64,000 nt of DNA from Odontocerum albicorne (lineage: Eukaryota > Arthropoda > Insecta > Trichoptera > Odontoceridae): contig OX463848.1 in NCBI GenBank assembly GCA_949825065.1, positions 41,496,766-41,560,765 of the forward strand. Direction: 5' to 3'. A program made the position numbers and the translations under genes. The notes below the pieces were generated by a model. That model saw only the letters and a program-made list of their open reading frames with translations, was not told the origin of the DNA and searched no databases. Shown one piece after another: positions 30,554 through 42,044 of the stretch (position 1 is its first letter; every line of letters starts with the position of its first letter).

Positions 30554-31375
30554 AAAGAACATGTAGCATGGTCCCTGTGAGGTTTCACAAATTTGACCCA
30601 ACACAACCTTGTAACGACGTTCAGTAATTTTAATTATTTTATCGACTTAAATATAAGCCTCGATTCTAATAAATAGCAAGTTATTTAGGCAAATGCATTA
30701 CATAAAACTAACAATAATGACAAATTAATACATCTTATTACAAATTACCAAAAATATGTCAGTTTTTTTAAATCAAATATTACAATATTTGGCGACGTTC
30801 GTCAAAAGTCACTACGTTCGTCTGCATTGGCTAGGGATGGGGTACACAATAATTGGATTTTCGATTTTTTTAGACACAAAATTAAATGTTCGTAATAAGT
30901 ATTAATTTATAGTGGATCATGGTCTATTTAAAGATATATACAAATCATACAATATATAAGAAAGTCAGTTTAATGAAAATTAGGAATTAAAACGTCAGTT
31001 AAGAAAAAAACTATTTTTCGATTTATAAAAAAACGATTCGATTTGTAAAAAAAAAATATTTTACCCCATCCCTTTGAGACATGACATTTCAAACGTCATA
31101 GGGATCATGCTATATTTTCTTGAGTACAATTGTATATGAATTTGTAGTTTTTTATTTAAATAACGTAGAAAGGTTCAAAATTTTCAGGTCCAAGAATATA
31201 AACAACGATATATTTTTTTTCAAAACAGTCATTTTATAGTTCAGCACACTTTTTTAGAACGACTGATAAATTTTTCAAAACCACTTTGTAGATATTATGA
31301 AACTTTGTTCTAAAAAAGGTATTATCAAATTGGCAACCTCCGTGGCATAGTTAGTAAGATGAGTGTCTACTCTAA
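30554..31375. repeat. Duplicated segment, empty copy
   Basis: Matches 16107-18210 without the mariner. TIR-like ends aaagaacatgtagcatggtc and (31086-31122, inverted) aagaaaatatagcatgatcc bound ~566 bp. Homology extends a further 250 bp to 31375, where it stops within the SINE head ggcaacctccgtggcatagt. The TA at about 30652 is the unoccupied mariner target. Confidence 0.85.
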
Positions 31376-31929
31376 TTAAGAGAGATTTTCTTGAATTAAA
31401 TTCCACATAACCATTTTCTAATCATTAAAAAAAGGAATAAAAATCGTTAACAAATGGAAAAAAAGCAATACATAAAATCAACTTTTCCTTGGAGCTAAGA
31501 AGTTTCACTTCTACCGCGCGAGACTCTCACGCATGTGTTTTATTTTAATTATTGAATAAATTTTAAAATTTCAATAAACTTTTCTGCTTTTTAAATGAAT
31601 ATTTTAAAAAATGGGCTGTTGGGCCACTCTGTAAATACTAGACCGATAAACGTTTGTTCGTATGAAAATACGTATCAATAGAACTCGACAGTATAACAGT
31701 ATAGAAATGTTGGTTTACCTTATTTAGATTTTCATCGATTTCCAATTCTTCTTCCGTATAGTAAAATACTTATTGGTAATTCGAACACGTTCAAGAGCGT
31801 GACCGGAAGACAATATAGTCTTCAACCTAAGTTTAGAACCACTGGGATATGTACGGAGCTCGCGATTCATCACTGTACTTGTAACAATATGTGCAACCAT
31901 GTACTCGGTGTGTAGTAGCATTGTAACCA
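31376..31929. other. Unassigned AT-rich sequence
   Basis: No recognised feature. Confidence 0.3.
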
Positions 31930-32020
31930 GACTGAAACCTCATTTTGTTTACCATGAGGAATCAAATCTGATACGCAGGGATGGAAGTCAAACATGTTAC
32001 GAACTGGGCTACATACGTCA
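31930..32020 (-). mobile_element. SINE family A head fragment, inverted
   Basis: Complement of the B-box region (gaggaatcaaatctgatacg) and of the head (gtcaaacatgttacgaactg, ggctac). Only the 5' part remains. Confidence 0.5.
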
Positions 32021-32129
32021 TTAATCGATTTCCAATAGGAATATTAAAATGCTTTTATCTGATTGAGCTCTATAACATAACAATACATTAAACCCTTCAA
32101 TGAATTTCTACCAAAAATCTCCTTCGAAC

Positions 32130-32440
32130 CAGCGAAATGAAGTTACTCAGGAGTATCGCTGGCAAAATCCTTCGTGATAGAGTACGTAACACAGAAATCC
32201 GAAGGACGTGCGAAGTTGAAGATATTGTCAGATGGGGACGACAGAGAAGAAGGTTCTGGAACGAACACGTATCCAGAATGGCGGAACCAAGAGCCGTAAG
32301 AATGGCCAGGGACAGTATCCCCCAAGCAAGCAGACCTCCAGGACGACCTCCCAAAAGATGGAAAGACAGCTGGCAGACGACGTCGCAAGAGGCAAACAAT
32401 GATGCAGGACCATAAAAGGCCAACAGCCCTAAAATAAGAA
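32130..32440 (+). pseudogene. RTE-like LINE ORF2 C-terminus, copy 1
   Basis: A clean 92-codon frame (32137-32415): MKLLRSIAGKILRDRVRNTE, IRRTCEVEDIVRWGRQRRRF, WNEHVSRMAEPRAVRMARDS, then RPPGRPPKRWKDSWQTTSQE and a stop. LRSIAGKTL.DRVR..EIRR.C and GRPPKRW.DSW are standard C-terminal signatures of insect RTE-type LINEs. 5'-truncated. A longer sister copy with a stop is at 47760-48205. Confidence 0.85.
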
Positions 32441-32574
32441 TGAATTTCTAAATTTTCTTAGATAGTTTTTTATTAATTACCATATATAGTTTTATTGTCT
32501 TAGTCTATGAGTATTACAAAAATCAAGTTTCTCACTGTTTGTGTTGATAAGTAATTACTTTTTTGACAGGCAGG

Positions 32575-32812
32575 CAAGAGTGCGGGCTAAAAAAACATCT
32601 GATATCCTCGTGACCCAGCTCGCCCTCTATTGATGGGAAAATAGAGAAATGTTATAAAAAGAGCTCAGATCTTTTGATACCTTCTCTCTTAAATATATTT
32701 TCTTTTTCATTGTCTTTCAATATATGTGGTATTTCCGGATATATTATATATGTACAAACTATATTATATTAGTGTCAATAAACCTTTGTTTGTTTATTTA
32801 TTTATTTCAATT
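32575..32812 (+). mobile_element. Non-LTR element 3' end with (ATTT)n tail, copy 2
   Basis: Collinear with 14965-15193 (atctgatatcctcg, gatcttttgataccttctct, cttaaatatattttct, caataaacctttgtttgttt, atttatttattt). Confidence 0.65.
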
Positions 32813-33179
32813 CAGTTGTACGGTTTATTTGGACTCTGGCTACCCTAATGCGGAAATAGTTAATGATGTCGATTTCAAATTATACAGCAACCAAATTAGA
32901 TTTATCTGATGAATTTATGAAAAAAATCTCAGATCCTCGATGCCACATTTCAATATGCCTCAGGGCAGTAAGAGGCCAATACAAAATGGATTGAAGACAT
33001 ATTTTCCATGCTACCCGCATTTCTCCAATCAATTCCCACATCCAGCCCAATATGTTACAGGTAGAACTGTTCACCCTCTCAATACTTTTTCATTTGAATA
33101 TTTCCACAATTCTTGACTCAGCTTAAATACATTCTACTAATTTTTCATTTATCTGAAGAATACAAGAATTTTTACTGCA
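32813..33179. other. Unassigned sequence
   Basis: No recognised feature; short open frames on both strands without motifs. Confidence 0.3.
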
Positions 33180-33303
33180 AATAATTTATTTATTTAATCC
33201 TTTTATTGCAAATACATCTCTTCTCTTCTCTTCCAATCAATCAGACAAAGTAAATGAAGCAAGTTACATGGTTGCATAAACCATTCAAATGACTATCCAC
33301 CTA
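33180..33303 (-). mobile_element. I/Jockey-like LINE 3' UTR tail, inverted, 5'-truncated
   Basis: The minus strand reads ggtggatagtcatttgaatg, gtttatgcaaccatgtaact, tgcttcatttactttgtctg, attggaagag, then a taaataaat tail. It matches the LINE at 10770-11515 (11376-11515). Its truncated end is the sequence carried in every unit of the adjoining 177-bp satellite. Confidence 0.8.
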
Positions 33304-34880
33304 CTTGATTACCTAAAGGGGATTTTTATTCGTTTCTGCTATACGTCAGCTTTTTTCAGTCGATGTTTTACTTAAAAGCTTAAAACAAATCGTTGGAGAT
33401 TTCACCTTTTAGATTTTTGTAACAGTTTTTTTTACATAACTTAAAATAAACTGACGGATTCAAATGACTATCCACCTTCTTGATTACCTAAAGGGGATTT
33501 TTATTCGTTTCTGCTATACGTCAGCTTTTTTCAGTCGATGTTTTACTTAAAAGCTTAAAACAAATCGTTGGAGATTTCACCTTTAAGATTTCTGTAACAG
33601 TTCTTTTTTTACATAACTTAAAATAAACTGACGGATTCAAATGAGTATCCACCTTCTTGATTACCTAAAGGGGATTTTTATTCGTTTCTGCTATACGTCA
33701 ACTTTTTTCAGTCGATGTTTTACTTAAAAGCTTAAAACAAATCGTTGGAGATTTCACCTTTAAGATTTCTGTAACAGTTCTTTTTTTTACATAACTTAAA
33801 ATAAACTGACGGATTCAAATGAGTATCCACCTTCTTGATTACCTAAAGAGGAATTTTATTCGTTTCTGCTATTCGTCAGCTTTTTTCCGTGGATGTTTTA
33901 ATTAAAAGCTTAAAACAAATCGTTGGAGATTTCACCTTTAAGATTTCTGTAACAGTTTTTTTTACATAACTTAAAATAAACTGACGGATTCAAATGACTA
34001 TCCACCTTCTTGATTACCTAAAGGGGATTTTTATTCGTTTCTGCTATACGTCAGCTTTTTTCAGTCGATGTTTTACTTAAAAGCTTAAAACAAATCGTTG
34101 GAGATTTCACCTTTCAGATTTTTGTAACAGTTCTTTTTTTACATAACTTAAAATAAACTTACGGATTCAAATGACTATCCACCTTCTTGATTACCTAAAG
34201 GGGATTTTTATTCGTTTCTGCTATACGTCAGCTTTTTTCAGTCGATGTTTTACTTAAAAGCTTAAAACAAATCGTTGGAGATTTCACCGTTTAGATTTTT
34301 GTAACAGTTCTTTTTTTTTACATAACTTAAAATAAACTGAGGGATTCAAATGAGTATCCACCTTCTTGATTACCTTAAGGGGATTTTTATTCGTTTCTGC
34401 TATACGTCAGCTTTTTTCAGTCGATGTTTTACTTAAAAGCTTAAAACAAATCGTTGGAGATTTCACCTTTCAGATTTTTGTAACAGTTCTTTTTTTACAT
34501 AACTTAAAATAAACTGACGGATTCAAATGACTATCCACCTTCTTGATTACCTAAAGGGGATTTTTATTCGTTTCTGCTATACGTCAGCTTTTTTCAGTCG
34601 ATGTTTTACTTAAAAGCTTAAAACAAATCGTTGGAGATTTCACCTTTTAGATTTTTGTAACAGTTCTTTTTTTACATAACTTAAAATAAACTGACGGATT
34701 CAAATGACTATCCACCTTCTTGATTACCTAAAGGGGATTTTTATTCGTTTCTGCTATACGTCAGCTTTTTTCAGTCGATGTTTTACTTAAAAGCTTAAAA
34801 CAAATCGTTGGAGATTTCACCTTTAAGATTTCTGTAACAGTTCTTTTTTTTTACATAACTTAAAATAAACTGACGGATTA
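33284..34880. repeat. 177-bp satellite array, nine copies
   Basis: Units start (ttcaaatgastatcc) at 33284, 33459, 33636, 33814, 33989, 34166, 34345, 34522 and 34699; periods 175-179 bp, varying mainly in a T-run before acataacttaaaataaact. Each unit has accttcttgattacctaaag, tcgtttctgctatacgtcag and aaacaaatcgttggagattt. Copies are highly similar. The first ~19 bp of the unit equal the truncated end of the adjacent LINE. Confidence 0.96.
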
Positions 34881-35524
34881 TGTTCGACTTCAAATACAAT
34901 GGTATATTTGAGAATACTTTCTAAGATACAATGGAAAAATATTACGTAGCCAGGATTTACTTATTATGCTTGGGGGGCAGTTATTAAAAATGAGAAATTG
35001 GCGAAAATAAGATGGACGCAAGCGAGATTTGATTTATCGAGGTCATCGGTAAATATGTTTACCTGGGAATTTTAATTATAAACGGGGAACGATGAAAAGT
35101 TAAAATTAAAAAGTATGGCGTAACAGCTGGATTTTCTTTAGAATTACTTAATAAATTAAATACTGATAATATGAAACTTAAAATTAAAAACCTTAAGGAA
35201 ACGGATGTGGTCTTGCTGTTAGTTTTTTTTACTAAACTAGCGGGATCAACTTTTGGCGGATTCACTTCCGGATTGATTTTAATCTTTGGCCATTTCATAT
35301 CTGAAATTCAAGCCTCAACTTTCTTTCATTGGTTGAGTGTGTTAGGAAGCGCTCTAAAGGTGATTGTAAGGGTAGGGAAATAGCGCTTTACCAAATTATA
35401 CTCGTATAAAGAAAAAAATGCAAGTCTGAAATTTTTTATTTGTGTTTGGTGATAATTTACTATTTTCTTGGTATGCGTTTGGGACTAGGTAACACAATTT
35501 TGGCGGAGTGGCCATTTAATTAGT
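34881..35524. other. Unassigned; one small hydrophobic open frame
   Basis: 35171-35383 (+) encodes 70 residues, largely hydrophobic in the middle (LLLVFFTKLAGSTFGG, LILIFGHFI), with a charged start. No homology recognised and no context supporting expression; recorded only as a curiosity. Confidence 0.3.
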
Positions 35525-37260
35525 AATTGATAAGCTTTTTTCACACTGTTTGCCCTTTAAGACTGCGAAGTTGCATTTTTTACACGTTTGTGTCATAATT
35601 ACTTTAATACGGTATTTCAGCCTTATAGATCAATTACTAGCTTTTTTGACACTTCATTGTCTTTACGGCTACGAAGTTGCATTGTTTACACTTTTGTGCC
35701 ATAATTACTTCAATACGGTATTTCAGCCTTAAAGATCAATTTGTAGCTTTTTTGACACTTCATTGTCTTTACGGCTACGAAGTTGCATTGTTTACACTTT
35801 TGTGCCATAATTACTTCAATACGGTATTTCAACCTTAAAGATCACTTAGTAGCTTTTTTGACACTTTAATGTCTTTACGGCTTCGAAGCTGCATTGTTTA
35901 CACTTTTGTGCCATAATTACTTCAATACGGTATTTCAACCTTAAAGATCACTTAGTAGCTTTTTTGACACTTTAATCTCTTTACGGCTACGAAGTTGCAT
36001 TGTTTACACTTTTGTGCCATAATTACTTCAATACGTATTTCAGCCTTAAATATCAATTAATACCTTTTTTGACACTTCATTGTCTTTACGGCTACGAAGT
36101 TGCATTGATTACACATTTGTGTCATAATTACATCAATACGGTATTTCAGCCTTAATGATCAATTAGTAGCTTTTTTGGCACTGCATTGTCTTTACGGCTA
36201 CGAAGCTGCATTGTTTACAAGTTTGTGCCATAATTACTTCAATACGGTATTTCAGCCTTAAAGATCCACTTAGTAGCTTTTCTGACACTTTATTGTCATT
36301 ACGGCTACAAAGTTTCATTGTTTTCACTTTTGTGCCATACTTACTTCAATACGGTATTTCAGCCTTAAAAATCACTTAGTAGCTTTTTGACACTTTAATC
36401 TCTTTACGGCTACGAAGTTGCATTGTTTACACTTTTGTGCCATAATTACTTCAATACGGTATTTCAACCTTAAAGATAACTTAGTAGCTTTTTTGACACT
36501 TTAATGTCTTTACGGCTACGAAGTTGCATTGTTTACACGTTTGTGTCATAATTACTTCAATGCGTATTTCAGCCTTAAAGATCACTTAGTAGCTTTTTTG
36601 ACACTTTAAGGTGTTTACGGCTACGAAGCTGCATTGTTTACACTTTTGTGCCATAATTACTTCAATATGGTATTTCAACCTTAAATATCACTTAGTAGCT
36701 TTTTTGACACTTTAATGTCTTTACGGCTACGAAGTTGCATGGTTTACACTTTTGTGCCATGATTACTTCAATGCGTATTTCAGCCTTAATTATCATTTAG
36801 TAGCTTTTTTGGCACTGTTTTGCCTTTACGTCTGTGAAGAAGTATTTTTTGTACTTTGTGCCATAATGACTACAATATGGTATTTCAGCCTCCTAGATCA
36901 CCAAATGACTTTTTAAAGTGTTTTACAATTTTGTGCCAAAACAACAATACGGTATTTCACCATAAAAGATCACAAATTAGCAATTTTGGCACTGATGCGC
37001 TTTCAAAATCGTTAAATCGTTAATCATTTTTAACACTTTTGTGCCACAAAGACTAAAAACTATGGTATTTCAACCTTAAATACAACAAAGTGGCTTATTT
37101 TGCACTGATGTACGATAAAAGTAATTCTGTGATTTTTAACATCTTTGGTCTTAATAATCACAGAAACACAGCTTTGACATTTTTGTCTCAAAAGCACCAC
37201 AATGTGACACCACATTTGTGTGCATCAAATATCACAAAGTAGTATACTAAAACCCTAACA
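35525..37260. repeat. 106-bp satellite array, ~13 copies with decaying right edge
   Basis: acggctacgaagttgcattg or close variants occur at roughly 104-106-bp spacing from 35570 to 36830. Each unit has ttagtagcttttttgacact, ttttgtgccataattacttc and aatacggtatttcagcctta. From about 36800 the units become increasingly divergent, keeping only words such as ttttgtgcca and ggtatttca, and they fade out by 37260. A related word (cacaaagtggcattttt) recurs in 37700-38480. Confidence 0.93.
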
Positions 37261-37309
37261 TCAACAACCTGGCTTAGTTAACGGATTTATATTTGTTCGA
37301 GTAAAAAAG

Positions 37310-37570
37310 TTACATTAATGCACAGGACTCCCGTGCAGAAGGTCGCCGGTTCAAATCCCGCGCTTTACTACTCCCTTCGAATGACACAGGCATTTTTCCG
37401 CCTAATGTTTGGAGGTATAATCCACCTTTAACTTTGGTCATAGATATTCTTTACAAAAAGCGGAAGAAAAAAAAAAGTATGCTCCAATCTTTTCCCTTCA
37501 GGTATATTACCGGATCCTGTACTCCAGCATGGCTGGTGAATTTGCTGGTGTGCAACGGCTTACTAACTTA
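37310..37570 (+). mobile_element. tRNA-like SINE, family B, copy 2
   Basis: Head gcacaggactcccgtgcaga then aggtcgccggttcaaatccc (B box) and gcgctttactactc; body ttcgaatgacacaggcattt, ttccgcctaatgtttggagg, ggtgaatttgctggtgtgca. Collinear with 3955-4215 and the inverse of 10440-10560. Confidence 0.65.
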
Positions 37571-37879
37571 AAGAAAACTCCATGGCATAGATCCCCTTTC
37601 TAACTGAATTAGGAATGGTAAAAATATATTCGACTACAATGTCCTGCAACGACGACGAGTGTGTCGAAAAGAATTAAGCTATATTTTTTAATATTATATG
37701 CCTTATTTAAAATGTAGAAGATTTAACAACTTCATAGCGGCATTTTTGAAAATTGGTTCCTTACACGCTACATAGTAGCATTTTAAAACCTAGTAGCTTT
37801 TATAGCTTCAATGTGGCAATTTAAATATTTTTACTTTAAATCCCACAAAGTGGCATTTTTAAATTTTGAAGTCATAATA
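37571..37879. repeat. Degenerate echoes of the 106-bp satellite family
   Basis: From about 37700, repeated words such as tagcggcatttttgaaaatt, tagtagcattttaaaac and cacaaagtggcattttt occur at irregular spacing. Likely the worn outer edge of the satellite, split by the LINE at 37880. 37571-37700 is unassigned. Confidence 0.5.
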
Positions 37880-38195
37880 ACTTCGAGCCTTACTGTCCTT
37901 GCAGTGAGACTCTGGAACCAATTACAAACTAATGCTAGACGCGCTCCGTCTTTGGCATGCTTTCATTACTGACTTTTCTTTCCTCTCCACCATCCCTTCC
38001 TTTTCTTTGATTGATGATATCTCACTTTTACTTTAATATGTATATGTCCATAAATTTCATAAATATGAATAATTATTTTAATATTTTTTGCAACCATGTA
38101 ACTCGTATTTACTTTTTTCTGATTCGTTGAAAGAAATTACTACCTGGCAATAAGTCCACCAGATTGTTTTTACAATTAAGTGGTAAATAACTTCA
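37880..38195 (+). mobile_element. I/Jockey-like LINE 3' end, inserted in degenerate satellite
   Basis: Starts in the coding end (gagccttactgtccttgcag, tgagactctggaaccaatta, ctaatgctagacgcgctccg), then the 3' UTR (ttgattgatgatatctcact, gcaaccatgtaactcg) and the tail tacctggcaataagtccacc. 5'-truncated. Confidence 0.75.
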
Positions 38196-38699
38196 AAGTG
38201 GCATTTATTATACACCACATAGTGGCATTTTAAAACATATAAGCGTTTATAGCTTTAATGTAGCAATTTTTATTTTTTTTACTTTCAAAATTTACAAACT
38301 TTCATAACTTCAAAATGACATTTTAAAACGTACAAGTCTTTATAACTACAATATGGCAATTTTGATATTTTTACCTCAAACCCCACAAAATGACATTTTA
38401 AAACATAAAATTGAACTTGAAAACTTCTTTGTGGCAATTCTGACATTTTGTATCATTGATACCACAAACTAGTACAATCAATGCGTTCGTCCCAGAAATA
38501 ACACATACGAGCATATTTGTCACTTGTGTTACTTGAATTTTAAAACTTCGTGTAAAATCAATATTAAAATTTCTATGTATTTCGACATCAGAATGGTATT
38601 TTATACAGATGTATCAAAATTGTCAGTTTCCTAACTTAGATATTTCACAATATATCATTTTTTAAACTTTTATTCTATTGTATGATATCACGCTTTCGT
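38196..38699. repeat. Degenerate satellite words and unassigned sequence
   Basis: Up to about 38480 it has atagtggcattttaaaac, ttcaaaatgacattttaaaa and ccccacaaaatgac, echoing 37700-37860. The remainder is unassigned AT-rich DNA. Confidence 0.45.
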
Positions 38700-38915
38700 T
38701 TTTATACAGTATGACTTGGTGAATTTATTGCCATGCGGCTATCTCTTCCAATCAATCAGAAGCATGTTCAATAAACCTTAAGTATGTAAAACCAGACTGA
38801 AACTCTTTTAAAGAAAAAATTTGATACCAACAGCATTTGAACCCATAAACCCCAGGTCAGAAGATCGGGTCTAGGTCAGAAGATCGACCAACTAAGTAAC
38901 AGAAGTCGGAGGTTT
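38700..38915 (-). mobile_element. tRNA-derived SINE, family A, inverted, with internal duplication
   Basis: Complement of the tail (tattgccatgcggctatctc, ttccaatcaatcagaag) and head (gcatttgaacccataaaccc). The block aggtcagaagatcg is duplicated at 38855-38885. Confidence 0.7.
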
Positions 38916-38939
38916 TAATATATACAAACATAACACATA

Positions 38940-39340
38940 TACTCATGTCGTTTTACTCTCGGGGTAGGCAGAGAAAACAGAGTGTCAAACTTTCTTCTTA
39001 GTAACACACATATTTCGCATCTTCTACATTCATACACCTATTTTAACATCTACGTTTTTTCTGAACTTTTACATTTTTTTCTTTTTTAATATCATTCATT
39101 TAATCCAACCACACATTTCTTGACCTTTTTCTATCCCGCCTTCCACTCAATTTGCACTTTATATTTTTTTTGTTAGTCCTTCATTAATTTGTTCTACATG
39201 TCCAAACCATATCTGGGTGATCTCTTTATCTTATTTAATACACCAGCTATAAGTTTACATTCATCCCTAATCACTTCATTACGTATTCTGTCATACATTG
39301 TCTCCCCAAGTATTTTCTCAGTGCACGAATTCTAGTTTCA
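38940..39340 (-). pseudogene. RTE-like LINE 3' coding end, inverted
   Basis: The complement carries the WRS..SAYP.R region (ctctcggggtaggcagagaa), a long body matching 47290-47620 and 50690-51130 (ttcatttaatccaaccacac, ttccactcaatttgcacttt, gtccaaaccat), and a 5' part with catacattgtctccccaagt. Too frameshifted to give a long peptide. Confidence 0.6.
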
Positions 39341-39920
39341 GAATATGAAGATAAAAAGTAGCTTTGTTATACTCCTTTGCATAAAATACCACATTGTGGA
39401 ATGTTTCTTATTAATATACAAAAATACTCCGTTCATTAGAACTTTAAATGGTATAAAATTATTCTATTAAACTGATAATAAGAAACCGATAGGTTTATTA
39501 AAAGTATATTATTATCATCTACCTGTTAGTTCACATCGCCTGAAAAAGTGTTGGATTACCGTTTCCGTGCTGGTCTGTCTCATAAATAAATAAATGAAAT
39601 GCAAAAGGGATGTTATTCGTTACAACTTTGATGCTGAAATACTCTGACAACTCAGTCAATGCATTTCAAGCAGGCATTTTCATATTGGAAGCAGTTAATT
39701 TCACAGTGTCACGATCCCATGAAAGCCTCGAAACCTAATCATGCGCTCTTGCCCGTGACCCAACCATCTGTATCATATTTTCCTGTTACATATTACACTT
39801 TTTTAATTCAATATCATCATCATCATCAACACATCCCGTCAGGAACACTTTAAAAGTCAATAAACGAAATTCATGGGGTCATAAAAAACATTTCGTTTAA
39901 GTAAAATTTCTCTATACTGA
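39341..39920. other. Unassigned; short (ATC)n run
   Basis: Contains atcatcatcatcatcaacac at about 39815, possibly a LINE 3' tail. A 64-codon frame at 39659-39853 has no recognised motif. Confidence 0.35.
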
Positions 39921-39995
39921 AAAAGACAAAAAATTTATATTAAAAACTGTTGTATATGAAATAAACAGTTTTTAATATAACAATTTTGTCTTTTT
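39921..39995. repeat. AT-rich hairpin, ~31-bp arms
   Basis: The left arm (aaaaagacaaaaaatttata, ttaaaaactgtt) is the inverse of the right arm (aacagtttttaatataacaa, ttttgtcttttt), with a loop of about 12 bp. Strong foldback; could be a tiny MITE. Confidence 0.75.
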
Positions 39996-40499
39996 AAACA
40001 AAATCCCTCATTTAATTTTTTTTTTTCAAAGATAAATATAATTATATACTAATGTTTTCTCTGCAAAATTCATAATTGCATTTTCAAACGTAATAATAAT
40101 TATAAAAGGACAATTTTTATAGCGCCATTTAGAAAACCAACTCCATTTATGGGTGCTCTAATTTAGGAATCAAAACCATTCATTAGTTGTATTCGTTAAA
40201 ATGATATTTGAGCTGTATACAGGTCTGTACATAGATAGACTAAACTACCAATTTCAATATCCTTCATCGGTGATGGTATATGAAGTATCTCAAATTCATC
40301 GCCTCCCTTGCAGACGGTAAAACAGTGCATCCCTTGACCTGCTATTAGGCGGCGTCTTCAATAGATGAACTAGTCACTTCCAGCGCCCCCTCTTCTTATG
40401 GTTGTTAAAAATTTCTTCTGCGTCCGCAAAAAAAACCTTCATATTTGTCACGTGGTTGTATCATCTGATATTCAGCATATTTTCGTGGTATATATTTGT
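39996..40499. other. Unassigned sequence
   Basis: No recognised feature. Confidence 0.3.
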
Positions 40500-40860
40500 T
40501 GAAATCGAGGATCATTTGAGCTATTGTCAATGTAAATTAATTCCGATTCTGAACCATGGCGAAAGCCGCAATCAATAAAAAAACAATCATCTCTTTGATT
40601 TGGTCTTTCCACTTTTGCCAGAAGAGCTAGGGTCTTATTGCTCGCTGCCCCTTAATACTTCCAATCCAAACTGTCTTTATTCATTCTAGCGATAAGTCCG
40701 AAGTATGACAGTATTATATTCTTTCTGCATGCCGTTAACAACCTTTCTTTGAGCTATAGATTCTGGATGATTTTACACGTTTTGCGATCCAAGAAGTGTG
40801 CGTGGAGTGACATTATCCATGGCCCACAACACAGATGGCCAATTAGCAGAAGCTTTTACG
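40500..40860 (-). pseudogene. RTE-like LINE ORF2 C-terminal fragment, inverted
   Basis: On the minus strand: CRKNIILSYFGLIARMNKDS, LDWKY, a frameshifted stretch, then KVERPNQRDDCFF. This corresponds to R..RYFGH.AR...SLE and R..R...W.DQIK in RTE-type LINEs. Several lesions. Confidence 0.55.
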
Positions 40861-41134
40861 TAAGATACATAAAGATATTTAGATGCTGGTAGTGGAAAAA
40901 TATTGAAGGACACAACAAGTGACAAACCAGTTTGAATAATAGAAAAATATCCAAAAGGCTAAAGCTCTGCACGAGTTGTATTGTCAAGTTAGGCAGGTTA
41001 GTTAACTGTGATCAATTCTGATTTAAGTATACTTAACTAAACGATCACAATTTTTTAAGACATAGGCTCATGAAAATATTAGGAGATTGAGAGGATACTG
41101 GGAGGTATCGGAGAGGATACTGGGAGGTAGGAAA
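40861..41134. other. Unassigned sequence
   Basis: No recognised feature, apart from a short direct repeat gagaggatactgggaggta at about 41090-41128. Confidence 0.3.
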
Positions 41135-41541
41135 AAGTATGTACATAATTAGGTGAACTTTATTCTCAACTAAAGTATGTACATAATTAGGTGAACTTTG
41201 TTCTCAACTAAAGTATGTACATAATTAGATGAACTTTATTCTCAACTAAAGTATGTACATAATTAGGTGAACTTTATTCTCAACTAAAGTATGTACATAA
41301 TTAGGTGAACTTTATTCTCAACTAAAGTATGTACATAATTAGGTGAACTTTATTCTCAACTAAAGTATGTACATAATTAGGTGAACTTTATTCTCAACTA
41401 AAGTATGTACATAATTAGGTAAACTTTATTCTCAACTAAAGTATGTACATAATTAGGTGAACTTTATTCTCAACTAAAGTATGTACATAATTAGGTGAAC
41501 TTTATTCTCAACTAAAGTATGTACATAATTAGGTGAACTTT
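41135..41541. repeat. 38-bp minisatellite, eleven near-identical copies
   Basis: The unit aagtatgtacataattaggt + gaactttattctcaacta repeats at 38-bp spacing from 41135 to 41515 with only isolated changes (ttattc/ttgttc, aggtg/agatg). No spacers. Very recent amplification. Confidence 0.97.
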
Positions 41542-42044
41542 GATAAATTCAAGAGGATTAAACTGCTGATTTAAGTTAACTTAATATAATTATAACATTG
41601 ATCACATTTTTTAAGATCTATTTTTACCTTCTCTAAATTCAGGAAATTGAATACCCAAGTGCATCCGTAAAATTGTTATTTTTCTCACCTCACTTTAAAG
41701 GCAACGATAAAGCACGAAGGCTCTTTTGTTCCCATTGCTCTTTCAAGAAGCTTCACACTGCCTTCATTAGTGCAGGAGAACGAACTCTCTAAGGGGGAGA
41801 ACTAGGTGAAAGCTATCAAAAAGTACTTTTAATGTATATGTTCACACTCTGATATAATTTTAAGAGTTAGGACACTAATACGTTAATTTATATATTGTTA
41901 GATTATCATAACTATAAATATTTAATTTTGAAGGTCCTATCTTAACTTAATTTAAGTTATATCCTTTGAGTTATTATAACTAATTCACTTCTCAATATCT
42001 TAAAAAACTACGAAATTGCTAGATATTAGTTGTTAATATAAGTT
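41542..42044. other. Unassigned AT-rich sequence
   Basis: No recognised feature. Confidence 0.3.

Noticed and set aside
32097..32423. 108-codon minus-strand frame
   Set aside because: Antisense to the clear RTE-like LINE C-terminus at 32130-32440.
35171..35383. 70-codon hydrophobic frame as a membrane micropeptide
   Set aside because: Hydrophobic composition is common in AT-rich random frames, the antisense frame is equally open, and there is no supporting context.
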